Positions 12,884-23,305 of a DNA stretch of 64,000 nucleotides are shown one piece after another; the first letter of the stretch is position 1; the number at the start of each line of letters is the position of its first letter. Location: assembly GCF_008728515.1 (NCBI RefSeq), contig NC_044976.1, forward strand, positions 210,057,467 through 210,121,466, written 5' to 3'. The stretch is from Papio anubis (taxonomy: Eukaryota; Chordata; Mammalia; Primates; Cercopithecidae). The translations under genes were made by a program, and so were the position numbers. The notes beneath the pieces are model-generated. The model made no database searches. It saw only the letters and a list, made by a program, of their open reading frames with translations, and was not told where the DNA came from.

Positions 12884-13173
12884 GTTTTTTGAAGAGGGAG
12901 TCTCGCTCTGTCACCCAGGCTAGAGTACAGTGGCGCAATCTCAGCTCACTAATACCTCCACCTCCCGGATTCAAGCAGTTCTCCTGCCTCAGCCTCCCGA
13001 GTAACTGGGACTACAGGTGCACGCTGCCATGCTTAGTTAATTTTTTGTATTTTAGTAGAGACAGGATTTCACTGTGTTGCCCAGGCTGGTCTCGATCTTA
13101 CGAGCCCAGGCAATCTGCCCACCTTGGCCTCCCAAAGTGTTAGGATTACAGGCATGAGCCACCATGCCTGGCC
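12854..13173 (-). repeat. Alu with tail converted to (TTG)n(GTG)n microsatellite
   Basis: A reverse Alu body follows a (TTG)(TGG) array at 12853-12884. That array occupies the place of the poly(T) tail. The TSD 'tccttgctttttt' at 12841-12853 and 13174-13186 is perfect, so the microsatellite is inside the insertion and evolved from the Alu tail. Confidence 0.95.
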
Positions 13174-13356
13174 TCCTTGCTTTTTTCTGGAGTTTCAGTT
13201 TTTGCATATACAAAATAAAGTTTACCTGACAACGATGTAGGTTCTAGGAGGATTAAATTAGATTTTCGTTTAGAAGGATTACACAATGTCTGGCCCGGAG
13301 AAAATACTTTATAAAATTCAGGATCCAAGCTCAATAGAGCAGGCATTTCCCATGCT

Positions 13357-13400
13357 GGGAATAGCAAAGGCTGCTGAAGGGAATAGCAAAGGTTGCTGAA
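13357..13400. repeat. 22-bp tandem duplication
   Basis: Units 13357-13378 and 13379-13400 differ at a single C/T position. The unit starts 'gggaatagcaaagg'. The region is otherwise unremarkable. Confidence 0.9.
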
Positions 13401-13613
13401 GCTCACTAGCCAGTGTTTGAATGTGGAGGGAAGAATCTATGTGTTCAAGATAGTTTGGGGGAGTGTCCTCTCTGGGATTGTTTTGGGCACCCATAGAGTA
13501 GTATACTGATTTGGCTTTTAGAAATCAGCCCAAACCATTCAGAGCTATTCCTCACCAGGGAGATTAAACTGGCTATTTCCATTTTAGAGTATAATTAAAG
13601 CAATGTGATATAT

Positions 13614-13735
13614 GAAGAGTCTCTAAGTTCTCTAAGGGCAGAAACTGTATATTATTCAACTTTTTCTAACCAGTGCTTGCCACTATTCTGGGTACAGAGC
13701 TGGCACTCAGTAAAGGTGAGTTGAATAACAATTTA
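13614..13735 (+). repeat. L2 LINE 3' end
   Basis: The order 'gttctctaagggcagaaactgt', 'accagtgcttgcc', 'tggcactcagtaaa' and 'ttgaataa' matches the L2 3' terminus on the plus strand. It is diverged, as expected for a Mesozoic repeat. Confidence 0.7.
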
Positions 13736-13761
13736 TAAATTAATTTATTAACAAATTAACT

Positions 13762-14090
13762 ACTGGGTGTGGTAGCTCATGCTTGTAATCCCAACAGTTT
13801 GGGAGGTCAAGGTGGGTAGATCACTTGAGGTCAGGAGTTTGAGACCAGCCTGGCCAACATGGTGAAACCCCATCTCTACCAAAAATACAAAAATTAGCCA
13901 GGCGTGGTAGTGGGCGCCTGTAGTCCCAGCTACTCGGGAGGCTGAGGCAGGAGAATGGCTTGAACCCAGGAGGCGGGGGTTGCAGTAAGCCGAGATCACA
14001 CTACTGCACTCCAGCCTGGGTGACAGAGTGAGACTCCGTCTCTCAAAAAAAAAACCAAAAAAAAAAACAAAAAAACAAACAAACAAAAAA
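13762..14090 (+). repeat. AluS-like, full length
   Basis: Complete dimer with 'accagcctggccaacatgg' and a long impure A tail with C interruptions at 14045-14090. An imperfect TSD of the type 'aaattaac' is visible at 13753-13760 and again at the tail end. Confidence 0.93.
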
Positions 14091-14438
14091 TTAACCAATT
14101 GATGATTTATTGAAGGAAAGATGACTTCCTTATATGGATTGCAAACTGGCACAGAACATAATTCTAAAGAAGGAATCCCAGTCTGTTTCATCCAATAGAA
14201 ATACTGTTTGAATTAAATGTTTGATGGTGGTTGATTGTATTATTGTCCAAAATATTCACTTCCCTGCCCACAGGACCCATTCCTAAGCAAGGATAATATA
14301 GGCCTACTCCCCTGACTGAGGCTTGGCAATTTGGCTTATTGTAGCCATTAGAATATGTCCAAAAGTTCTGTGTGTGCTTCCAAAACAAAGCTTTGAAAGC
14401 CACTGTGTGGTCTACCACTTCTCTTTTTTCTCTTCCAG

Positions 14439-14519
14439 AAAACCAGTGAGGTCCATGGTTCCCTGAATAAGAATGGCGTGCAGCAAAGCCAGGTGATGTG
14501 AGGCAGATTCGTCATACAG
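14439..14519 (+). other. candidate 81-nt internal exon (UTR or lncRNA)
   Basis: A strong pyrimidine tract at 14419-14436 ends in CAG (14436-14438). A consensus donor CAG|GTGAGA follows at 14519/14520, and an alternative GT lies at 14493. Between them, two short ATG frames (one starting ATGGTTCCC, one ATGGCGTGC) stop after 3 and 7 codons, and no frame suits a long protein. This fits a 5' UTR exon with upstream ORFs or a lncRNA exon, spliced from a first exon in the CpG island about 7 kb upstream. The splice-site pair is read directly; the gene and its expression are inference. Chance occurrence cannot be excluded. Confidence 0.45.
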
Positions 14520-15890
14520 GTGAGAGATAAAACCTAACTGTCACAAGCCACAGGGATTTGAGGTCATTTCTTGACTGTAGCGTAATACAATCTAAACTGA
14601 CAGATGCTACGCATTTCTACAGTCACTATTTTGGAGACCAGAACTCTTATGCACAGATAAGATGAAGCAAGCTTGTTAATAGATACATGTACATTTATCT
14701 TAGTTATACTGGATATTGTATAATTATGAATGCTATGTTGTTAAATTCCCATCCAAAAAGCCAACAAAAAACGTTTCAGGGTTGGCTCCTAGCTTCCTTT
14801 CATTCCCAGTTTGTCTTCACCCCAGTGCCTATTCTCTGAGTATAGAGTTCTTAAGAACCCAGGAATCACTTGGTGACTATGACCAAAGCTCATTTGCCAA
14901 CAGGTGGCCACAGAGGACAAGGTGTGGGGGACACTGGAAGGAGCCCATGACTGACAGGCGTGTTGCCTGATGCTACAGAAGATCCACCGATCGCATCTCA
15001 AAGCAGTTTCTAGAGAAGCAGGAAGAATTTAAAATGCTTGGAGAAATTATTTTCACCATTTGTGCTTTTAAAGAATAGGACGTATTAATTTTTCATTAAT
15101 TCTTGTTACCCATGGCAATACACAGTGCCATTATTTCTTAAACTCTGGGCCAGGTTATTTACAAAATAGGTCAGGTCACCCGTTTCCAGCCCAGAGCCAG
15201 AATTAAAATGAAACCACCCTCACTGCAGCTTCTGTTCTCCCCCGCACACATTCCTGCCGTCTGGAAGGACCCGAAGCAAACGTTCCTGATATATTTGGAA
15301 GGGAACCAAAGTTAGTACGGAACAGCATTTGACCTCTGTCTTGTATAAATGTGAATCTTAGGCTGCCCTGCACGCACTTCCGAAAGCAACATATCTCCCT
15401 ACGGGACCAGTGACAGGGAGACAGCTGGCCGGCCTCAGAACGAGCTCCGCCCCGTGAGGACTGCACGGCTGTCCTGTTAGAAAAGCAATGGTGAGGGGCT
15501 CCTCCCCAGCTGGTGCCTTTGTGAGGACTTTCTCATCAAGAGTCATTACACCGCCAGCGTGGTGCAGTTCCATATCCATGGGGATTTAGTAACAACGAGA
15601 TTCTGTACTGTAGGCTCATGAATTCAGGAATTCATGAATATTGAAGAAATGCACATGGTTCACTGCAAGAAAATATCGATTGAACTTCTTTACCCAAGTG
15701 TCAGGATATTAGGAGCTAATAAAGTGAACTAAATTGATAGGTAACATTGATCTCTGACTCAGGCAGTAGAATTAGACCTTGGGTGGGTAAATAAATCAAA
15801 GCTAGTAGAAGCACCTGATGTCCTTGTGAATAGCTCTGAAGTCAGTCTATTCTTTGGTTTCATATTATCAAGAAGACTCTTTAATTTAAC
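14520..15890. other. unique non-coding sequence
   Basis: No recognised repeat in about 1.4 kb. It contains a short perfect palindrome at 15616-15637 (listed separately). Open frames such as 15203-15466 and 15358-15579 on the minus strand overlap each other and have no recognisable features. Confidence 0.5.
15616..15637. repeat. perfect inverted repeat, 10-bp arms
   Basis: Arms 'tcatgaattc' (15616-15625) and 'gaattcatga' (15628-15637) are separated by two bases. Each arm carries an EcoRI-type GAATTC or its overlap. It could be a protein-binding dyad or simply chance. Confidence 0.9.
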
Positions 15891-15903
15891 TTTTATTTTA
15901 TTT

Positions 15904-16186
15904 GAGATGGAGTTTCGCTCTTGTTGTTCAGGCTGGAGTGCAATGGCGTGATCTCCACTCACTGCAACCTCGCCTCCTGGGTTCAAACGATTCTCCAGCC
16001 TCAGTCTCCCTAGTAGCTGGGAATTACAGGCGTGCACCACCACACCCAGCTAATTTTTGTATTTTTAGTAGAGGCAGGGTTTCACCATGTTGGCCAGACT
16101 GCTCTAGAACTCCTGACATCAGGCAATTCGCCTGCCTCAGCCTCCCAAAGTGCTGGGATTACAGGCGTGTGCCACCGCGCCAGGCC
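15904..16186 (-). repeat. AluS-like
   Basis: Reverse Alu body flanked by 'ttttattttattt' at 15891-15903 and again at 16187-16199. The downstream copy of this TSD forms the landing site of the next Alu. Confidence 0.93.
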
Positions 16187-16199
16187 TTTTATTTTATTT

Positions 16200-16498
16200 T
16201 ATTTATTTATTTTTTGAGACAGAGTTTCACTCTTGTTGCCCAGGCTGGAGTGCAGTGGCATGATCTCTGCTCACTGCAACCTCCGCCTCCCAGGTTCAAG
16301 TGATTCTCCTACCTCAGCCTCCCAGGTAGCTGGAATTACAGGCATATGCAACCATGCCCGGGTAATTTTTGTACTTTTAGTAGAGACAGGGTTTCACCAT
16401 GTTGGGCAGGCTGGTCCCAAACTCCCAACCTCAGGTGATCCACCCGCCTTGGCCTCCCAAATCGCTGGGATTACAGGTGTGAGCCACCGCACCTGGCC
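16200..16498 (-). repeat. AluS-like, tandem to the previous Alu
   Basis: It starts in (TTTA)n text at 16190-16214 and ends 'ccaccgcacctggcc'. It lies head-to-tail with the Alu at 15904. A 'tatttatttattta' run at 16510-16523 is the likely far TSD. Confidence 0.93.
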
Positions 16499-16504
16499 TC
16501 TGCC

Positions 16505-16562
16505 TTTTAATATTTATTTATTTATCTATGTGTATGTATATGTATATGTATGTATTTATTAG
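16505..16562. repeat. (TTTA)n / (TATG)n low-complexity tract
   Basis: TTTA units pass into 'tatgtgtatgtatatgtatatgta' -like units. This is simple-sequence expansion next to the Alu TSD. Confidence 0.8.
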
Positions 16563-16915
16563 AAATCACTTTTAAAGGATGCGAAACAGAGTCAAGCTTG
16601 GTGTGAGACCCTGAAGTCTTCATACAAATCACATTGTATAAGCCTGAGCACCTTGATCCTTTGTAATTCTCAACGGTTGCACCACTCCTCACCTTGTTCA
16701 ACCAGAAGAAAACATTCTAGAGATTTTCTAAGCTTCACCTCATTCCCATGTAGACTTTCCTATCTATTTCAGGCCTTAGCGATCTCTCTTCATTATGTCC
16801 TGTCTTTTGGCATTACTTCATTTAAAAATACTTGGTATTACATAAACCTAATACTAGCATCCAACTCTGCCTGCCTTAGTATCCCAATATACCACGTGAA
16901 AGGCCGTGATCTCAT

Positions 16916-16979
16916 GTGCCAGGTGGAGTCCTTAAGACACAAATTAATGAGTTATTTCCTAAATGTTATGTCTACCAGC
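16916..16979 (+). repeat. 64-bp element, copy 1 of a local pair
   Basis: Gapless match to 19072-19135: I count 55 of 64 bases identical. It begins 'gtgccaggtggagtcc' and ends 'ttatgtctaccagc'. The flanks are unrelated, so this is a discrete unit of unknown family. Confidence 0.75.
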
Positions 16980-17069
16980 TGCCATCAGATGTTGAATACC
17001 AGCCACACTAAGACAGTTCCAGGGACAGGTTTCATGATCTAGCTTCCTTTGGCCTATTTTACTTTCTTT

Positions 17070-17522
17070 AGTATATGAATTTCCTGGCACTGACATGACA
17101 AAATACATATCACAAACAGAGTGTCTTAAAACAACAGAAATTTCTTCTCACAGAGTTCCAGAGGCTAGAAGCTCATAATCAAGAGGTTGGTGGGGCAGTG
17201 CTCCCTCTGAAATCTTAGGGGAATCTTCCCTTGCCTCCTCCTGGCTTTGGGTGGTGGCTGCCAATCCTTGGCATCCTTGTCTTGCAGCTGCAGCATTTCC
17301 ATCTCTGTCTCTGTGGTCACATGGTACTCTCCTCTCTGTGTGTTTCTGTCTCCTCCTCTTCTTACAAGGACACCAATCTTATTAGATTAGGGTTCACTCT
17401 ACTGACCTCATTTTAACCTGATTACATCTGCAAAGACCCTATTTCTAAATAAGTTCACATGCACAGAACCCAGGGGTTAGAACCTCAACATGTCCGGGGG
17501 AACATAATTTGACCTGTAACAA
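17070..17522 (-). mobile_element. MLT1/MSTD-type MaLR LTR
   Basis: Read in reverse, the landmarks fit the MaLR LTR group: 'ttaaaacaacagaaattt', 'cacagagttccagaggctag', 'tacaaggacaccaatc', 'gacctcattttaacctg' and 'gcaaagaccctatttct'. It is a solo non-coding LTR. The exact subfamily needs alignment. Confidence 0.7.
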
Positions 17523-17617
17523 GCAGTAACTGATACACTGTCACCACATCTCCCTGGCTTTTCCCAAGGCCTTTTCCAATCCAATGAGCTCCTTTCACTC
17601 ACTCATCTCTCTTCTTT

Positions 17618-17905
17618 TTTTTCTTTTTTCTTTTTTTTTTTTTTTTTTTGAGACAAGGTCTCATGTCCATTGGAGTGCAGTGGCAGGATCATGCCTCAAC
17701 TTCCTGGGAGTCAGGTGATTCTCCCACGTCAGCCCCCAGAGTAGCTGAGTCTATAGGGATGCACCACCAAGCCTTTTTGTATTTTTAGTAGAGATGGGTT
17801 TTGCCATGTTGCCCAAACTGCTCTTCAACTCCTGGGCTCAAGTGATCCTCTCAACTCAGCCTCTCAAAGTGCTGGGATTACAGGCATGAGCCACCATGCC
17901 CCACC
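17618..17905 (-). repeat. AluJ-like, diverged
   Basis: An impure T tail (17612-17649) is followed by a reverse Alu body with many changes ('gacaaggtctcatgtccattgg'). The flanks share 'cactcat'. Confidence 0.85.
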
Positions 17906-18011
17906 CACTCATTCATATCTGATCCCATACCTTCATCTTTGAGTCATACAGAAACCTCAGATCCACTAGTTGTTTCTTTAATTAGCTGCCTCTGCTCGGA
18001 TAGGGATGCTT

Positions 18012-18288
18012 CTTTTTTGAGACGAGTCTCACTCTGTTGCCCAGGCTGGAGTGCAGTGGCTCGGCTCACTGCAACCTCCGCCTCCCAAGTTCAAACGATT
18101 CTCCTTACTCAGTCTACTGAGTAGCTGGGATTATAGGCACGCTCCACCACACCAGGCTAATTTTTGTATTTTTAGTAGAGACGGGGTTTCACTATGTTGG
18201 TCAGGCTGGTCTCAAACTCCTGACTCACGATCTGCCCGCCTCAGCCTCCAAAGTGCTGGGATTACAGGCGTGAGCCACCGCGCCCGGT
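18012..18288 (-). repeat. AluS-like, slightly shortened
   Basis: Reverse Alu with a very short T tail and an internal loss near 18230 ('cctgactcacgatctgcc'). It ends 'ccaccgcgcccggt'. It forms an inverted pair with the Alu at 18420, 131 bp away. Confidence 0.92.
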
Positions 18289-18419
18289 CTTGGAATGCAT
18301 TTCTTTTACAAAATATGCTGCTGTTCTTCAATTTACTGGTTGAACAAGGCTCAGTTTCTTCACCTATAAAGTGTTGTTGTGAGACTCAATATGATATAAG
18401 ACGTGATATAAGAACTGTG

Positions 18420-18739
18420 GGCCAGGTGCGGTGGCTCACACCTGTAATCTCAGCACTTTCAAAGGCCGAGGCAGGTGGATCACCTGAGGTCGGGAGTTTG
18501 AGACCAGCCTGGCCAACATGGAAAAACCCTGTCTTTACTAAAAAATACAAAATTAGCTGGGGATGGTGGCACATGCCTGTGACCCCAGCTACTTGGGAGG
18601 CTGAGGCCGGAGAATCTCTTGAACCCGGGAGGCGGAGGTTGTGGTGAGCCTAGATCGCGCCATTGCGCTCCAGCCTGGGCAACAAAAGCAAATCTCTGTC
18701 TCAAAAAAATAAAATAAAAAATAAGAAATAAAAAAAAAA
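18420..18739 (+). repeat. AluS-like with TSD
   Basis: Full dimer and a mixed (A/T) tail at 18703-18739. The TSD is 'agaactgtg' at 18411-18419 and 18740-18748. Confidence 0.95.
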
Positions 18740-18748
18740 AGAACTGTG

Positions 18749-19071
18749 ACAATGCAGACGTCTGCTGAATTTCAAGGTCAATTGCTGTCATGGAGCACCT
18801 CAAGCCTTCTGTTCAACTGTTGATGAAACTGGAGATATAACCCACAAACCACGCAAAACTCTTATGATGTTAAAGAAACATATTACATCGTATTACAATC
18901 TACACAGGATTGGCTAACCTAAAGTTTGCAATCTTTTGGGATTTCCTCCAAATAAAATAATCTCACAATATAACAGGTTTAGATGAAAGAAAATCATTCT
19001 CACACAAAAGATATATTCTAGGTGAAAAAAGAAAAAAAGGTAGATAAAAGAAATTATTAGATACAGCCAAA
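18749..19071. other. unique AT-rich sequence
   Basis: No repeat or coding feature recognised. It contains A-rich text near 19025-19040 directly before the 64-bp element copy 2. Confidence 0.4.
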
Positions 19072-19135
19072 GTGCCAGGTGGAGTCCCTAAGACACAAAT
19101 TAACCAATTATTCCTTAAGCATTATGTCTACCAGC
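19072..19135 (+). repeat. 64-bp element, copy 2 of a local pair
   Basis: Partner of 16916-16979, about 2.1 kb away and in the same orientation. Similarity stops sharply at both ends. Confidence 0.75.
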
Positions 19136-19334
19136 AATTTTTACCCCTCATTCTGGTCTTTACGATATTTCAGTTCTTTGACTATGTGCTTAATAATAAA
19201 AACTAAAATCAGGAGATGCGTGAAATGCCGAAAATACACTGTAAAAAATGTATCTAAAAAGTGAGGTGTAATTTAGGGATGTTACATGATTTTAGCTACA
19301 CGGTAATAGAAACGTCCTCTCAGAACTATTTATT

Positions 19335-19497
19335 AGCATGGTGCCCTGTAGCCTGTCTGCCTCAGGATTACCTGGGGTGCTTTCCAAGAATGTAAATTCC
19401 TCTGCCTCAACAGGGATAAGGATTGGAACCAGAAATGGTATTTAAACAAATCTCTCAGAGGGACCTTAGCCACTTTAAAATTTGAGAACAATTGCCC
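19335..19497 (+). mobile_element. MER5-type hAT-Charlie DNA transposon fragment
   Basis: Text such as 'ggattacctggggtgctttc', 'gtaaattcctctgcc' and 'ttaaaatttgagaac' follows the order of MER5-class non-autonomous hAT elements. No transposase coding sequence is present. Confidence 0.6.
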
Positions 19498-20101
19498 TTA
19501 ATATTTATTTTCCGAGGGGTCAGTCTTCATATGTCTGGCTTTTGAGTGGGTTTTCAGAAATGTGTAATAAACTCGAGGGATGTCTGTATAGTGCATAGCG
19601 TGATTAAAGACTATTCACGCACAGATTCAAATTGCTTGAAAATGTATTTTCCCACATTGCCATCCCATCATGTATGAGACGCCCACTAGTATCGTTCGTT
19701 GAAATGGAAGGTTTCCTCATTCGCCCAAGTTAGGGTTTGTTGTTGTGTTTGTCATAGTTGTTTTAATGAGAGTGACTTGACAATTACATGTGTGTGTTTA
19801 AAAGAAAAACAGTGGTTGTGTTTTACCAGTAGATTTGCTCATGGATTCCTCTTGCCATCCACTCTTCCATCCTGCAGGAGTGACAGTGTGGATGCTGAGT
19901 TCAGACGCACACGCTGACACCCCAAGGGAAGACCCTGGGCAAGCTGCCTCAAGTGAGCTGTTTGCATCCACATCCTTGGAGCATTTTCTGCAAAGTTTAT
20001 CTTAGCCATCTGTTTGCTGCTCTGCAAACTGCTTGCTTACTGTTTATTTGTGTATGCTCTAATCCTTTAACTTTTAAGAGCTTAGTGTTTTTCCCGACTC
20101 T
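19498..20101. other. unique non-coding sequence
   Basis: No repeat recognised. Short opposed frames at 19699-19917 and 19839-20027 overlap without features of real genes. Confidence 0.45.
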
Positions 20102-20116
20102 ATGCAGCGGCTCTTT

Positions 20117-20401
20117 TTTTCTGAGACAGAGTCTCGCTCTATCGCCCAGGCTAGAGAGCAGTGGTGCGATCATGGCTCACTGCAGCCCGGAGCTCCTGGG
20201 TTCAAGCAGTCCTACCACTCAGACTCTGAGTAGCTGGGGCTCTAGGTGCATGCCCCCATGTCCAGCTAATATTTTTATGTTTTGTAGAAACAAGGTCTCA
20301 TTATGTTGCCAGGCTAGTCTCAAACTCCTGGGCTTCAGCGATCCGCCCACCTTGGCCTCCCCAAGTGCTGGGCTTACAGGCCTGAGCCACCACTCCTGGC
20401 C
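20117..20401 (-). repeat. AluJ-like with 15-bp TSD
   Basis: Reverse Alu with J-type text 'ctcctgggcttcagcgatcc'. The TSD is at 20102-20116 and 20402-20416 with two differences, consistent with age. Confidence 0.93.
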
Positions 20402-20734
20402 ATGCAACAGCTCTTTATATCATCATATTAACCTTTTGCCACATGTATTTTATTTTCTCAGCATATTGCTTCTCTATGCATTTACCTATGCTGAAATGAA
20501 AAGATAGCATTCAGGTTTTAAAGCATATGTTGTCAATATATCAATATTTTTCTTTGTTGTTTATTTTATTATTTTACTATTTGCAATGAATTTCTCATCC
20601 AGGGTTGAAGTCAATTTGGGCCTATATTTTCTTCTATTTATTACTTTAATTATAGCATTTAACATTTTAATTTAATAAAAGTAATTTATTAAAGTAGATT
20701 TTAAGTAATAGTTAGTAAAACATTGAATGAATCT

Positions 20735-21039
20735 GGCCAGGTGCAGTGGCTCACGCCTGTCATCCCAGCACTTTGGAACGCCAAGGTGGGTGGATCGCCT
20801 GAGGTCAGGAGTTCGAGACCAGCCAGGCCAACATGGTGAAACCCTGTCTCTACTAAAAATACAAAAAATTATTCGGGCGTGGTGGCACATGCTTGTAATC
20901 CCAGCTACTCAGGAGGCTGAGGCAGGAGAATCACTTGAACCTGGGAGGCGGAGGTTGCAGTGAGCCGAGATCATGCCATTGCACTCCAGCCTGGGTGACA
21001 AGAGCAAAACTCCGTCTCAAAAAAAAAAAAAAAAAAAAA
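20735..21039 (+). repeat. AluS-like with TSD
   Basis: Complete dimer with a 21-nt poly(A). The TSD is 'ttgaatgaat' at 20723-20732 and 21041-21050. Confidence 0.95.
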
Positions 21040-21050
21040 CTTGAATGAAT

Positions 21051-22213
21051 TTAACTTAAGTGAAATGTGTTTTGTTACTTAGTATAAGGTAATAGTGTTG
21101 CATCCTGAATAACACTTAGCCACTGATTTATAGTTGATTAGATTTTTATATGTGTCCTAGATTATATATAGAATACATATAGATTATTTTATACATATAT
21201 ATATATAGATAGATCGATACAATTTCCCTGCTTTAATCAGCCCTTATCTAATCAAATACTGATCCTGATCCTACTGGCTATGAGGACTTTCACGTCTTCT
21301 TAGGACTGTGACATTGGTAAGCAGCTTTGACTGTTTTCCTCCCGGTTTAACCGTAATGACTCATGACCACTAAATAGTGTTTCCCCCATTAAGTATAGAG
21401 TGGGCTCTTGGTTTCATATAATGGATATTTGTGAATTATCATAAGGCAACGTTCTGGTTTTGGGGGATAAGGGAATATTTTGAACATGTAGTCAGCGCGC
21501 TCTCTTTCTCACACTCATTCCGTAAGAGCCACCCCTGCTTTCGGGCAGAGTTGTAACAACAGGAAGAGGAGAGAAAGAATTTATTCAGAGCCCAGCTTTT
21601 GAGTTTCAAAATAGATCTTCATTTGTCTTCCAAACCAGAACACTTTTGATTGTGAAAGGAGGCACCATTAATAATTATGCTGGGACAACAGGCGTAAACC
21701 TGGCCTCAGAGACAGTCACCCTAGCCACAAACAACAGAGCTGGAATAATGCATGAACATGCAAGAGGATGTTTTTCTTGCTAAAGAGAAAAAAATGATCA
21801 GAGCTGCGAGAGTCAGAGTAGTCTGAGGGAAAGCAATGAAGTTGGGAACTGTTTAGCATCCCTCAGAACAGGCCCCGAGCAGATACTGCAGTTGAACCCG
21901 GGCTTAGTCCTGGGGGGACTTAGGAAATGAAGCACCCTCTTGCAGTTGTTCTTATCCTGTTAGTATGAAGCTGACAGGGCTGAGGGTAAGTATTAGGCAC
22001 AGGAGGCTCCAGCAGGCGCTCGAGGGCCAATCCCAGTACTGGGTGGCATCAGAAGCAACCAATGGAGAGAGGCCCAAGCAAGCCGGAAGACCTCCAGGAG
22101 GCTCTTTGGTTGGAGAACAGAAGGATGAGGTAGCAGATAAGCGTCTCTCCCTTGTTTCAGTAGTTCTTTATCTTTTGGTGGACCATGAACCCGTTTGAGA
22201 ATCTTTTAAAATC
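21051..22213. other. unique non-coding sequence with short AT repeat
   Basis: A (TA)n(GATA)n stretch lies at 21177-21222. The rest shows no recognised repeat. The 77-codon frame at 21965-22198 lacks recognisable features. Confidence 0.45.
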
Positions 22214-22223
22214 TATAGACCTC

Positions 22224-22519
22224 GGCGCGGCGTGGTGGCTCACTCCTGTAATCCCAGCACTTTAGGAGGCCGAGGTGGGCAGATCACCTGAGGTCAGGGG
22301 TTCCTGACCAGCCTGGCCAACATCGCAAAACCCTGTCTCTACTAAAAATACAAAAAATTAGCCAAGCATGGTGGCGCGCCTGCAATCCCAGTTACTCAGG
22401 AGACTGAGGCAGGAGAATTGCTTGAACCCAGAAGGCGGAGGTTGCAGTGAGCTGAGATTACACCACTGCACTCCAGCCTGGACAATAAGAGTGAAAACTC
22501 CATCTAAAAAAAAAAAAAG
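22224..22519 (+). repeat. AluS-like inserted into an older Alu's TSD
   Basis: Flanked by 'tatagacctc' at 22214-22223 and 22520-22529. The second copy is also the 5' flank of the Alu monomer that follows, which has its own third copy at 22664-22672. Confidence 0.95.
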
Positions 22520-22529
22520 TATAGACCTC

Positions 22530-22663
22530 AGCTGAGCGTGGTTGCTCTCACCTGTAGGTCCCAGCAATTTGGGACGCCAAGGTGGGAAGATAGGTTGAGC
22601 CCAGGAGTCTGTGACCAGCCTGAGCAACATAGGGAGACCCCATTTCTACAAACAAACAAAATG
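22530..22663 (+). repeat. free left Alu monomer (FLAM-like)
   Basis: A single Alu arm from 'agctgagcgtggttgctc' to an (AAAC)n tail. There is no second arm. It is bounded by 'tatagacct' on both sides, so it is a genuine monomer insertion and not a truncated dimer. Confidence 0.85.
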
Positions 22664-22673
22664 TATAGACCTG

Positions 22674-23305
22674 CACTGTCCAATATGTTAGCCACTAGCC
22701 ACACGTGGCTCTAGGGCACTTGAATTGTGGCGGGTCCAAATTGAGATGTGCTGTAAGCGTAAGACGCACAGCTGATTTCAAAGACCATATACGAGGGGAT
22801 AAAAAGGGAATGTAAAATGCATCTATTAATTTTTAAAATGTTGATTGCATGTTGAAATGATAATGTTTTGAATATATTGGGTTAAAGAAATTATTTAAAT
22901 ATTATTAAAATTTATTTCATCTGTTTCCTTTTTTTTCTTTTTTGAGACAGAGTCTCACTCTGTTGCCCAGGCTGGAGTGCAGTGGCACGATCTCTGCTCA
23001 CTGTATCGTCTGCCTCCTGGGTTCAAGCGATTCTCCTGCCTCGGCCTCCAGAGTAGCTGGGACTATAGGCGCCCGCCACCATGCCTGGGTAATTTTTGTA
23101 TTTTTAGTAGAGATGGGGTTTCACCATGTTGGTCAGGCTCGTCTAGAACTCCTAGCCTGAAGTGATTCACCCACCTTGGCCTCCCAAAGTGTTGGGATTA
23201 CAGGCATGAGCCACCACGCCCAGCTGTTTCCTTTTATTTTTTAAGTAGCTACCAGAAAGTTTTAAACTACGTGTGTGGCTCACATTATATTTTTGTTGGA
23301 CAGTG
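22674..23305. mobile_element. MER-class DNA transposon with terminal inverted repeats, split by Alu
   Basis: The left end 'cactgtccaatatgtta' (from 22674) mirrors the right end 'ttgttggacagtg' (to 23305). The subterminal 'gccactagccacacgtggct' recurs in reverse as 'gtgtggct' near 23272. This is a non-autonomous hAT-type element with no transposase. An AluS sits inside at 22932-23223. Confidence 0.7.
22932..23223 (-). repeat. AluS-like inside the DNA transposon
   Basis: Reverse Alu with a perfect TSD 'ctgtttccttt' at 22921-22931 and 23224-23234. It is younger than the host element. Confidence 0.95.

Noticed and set aside
12765..12974. Frame with poly-His and poly-Gln
   Set aside because: It is the translated Alu-tail microsatellite in reverse, not a protein.
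18051..18647. 198-codon frame
   Set aside because: It spans two Alus of opposite orientation.
19953..20507. 184-codon frame
   Set aside because: More than half of it is the AluJ at 20117-20401.
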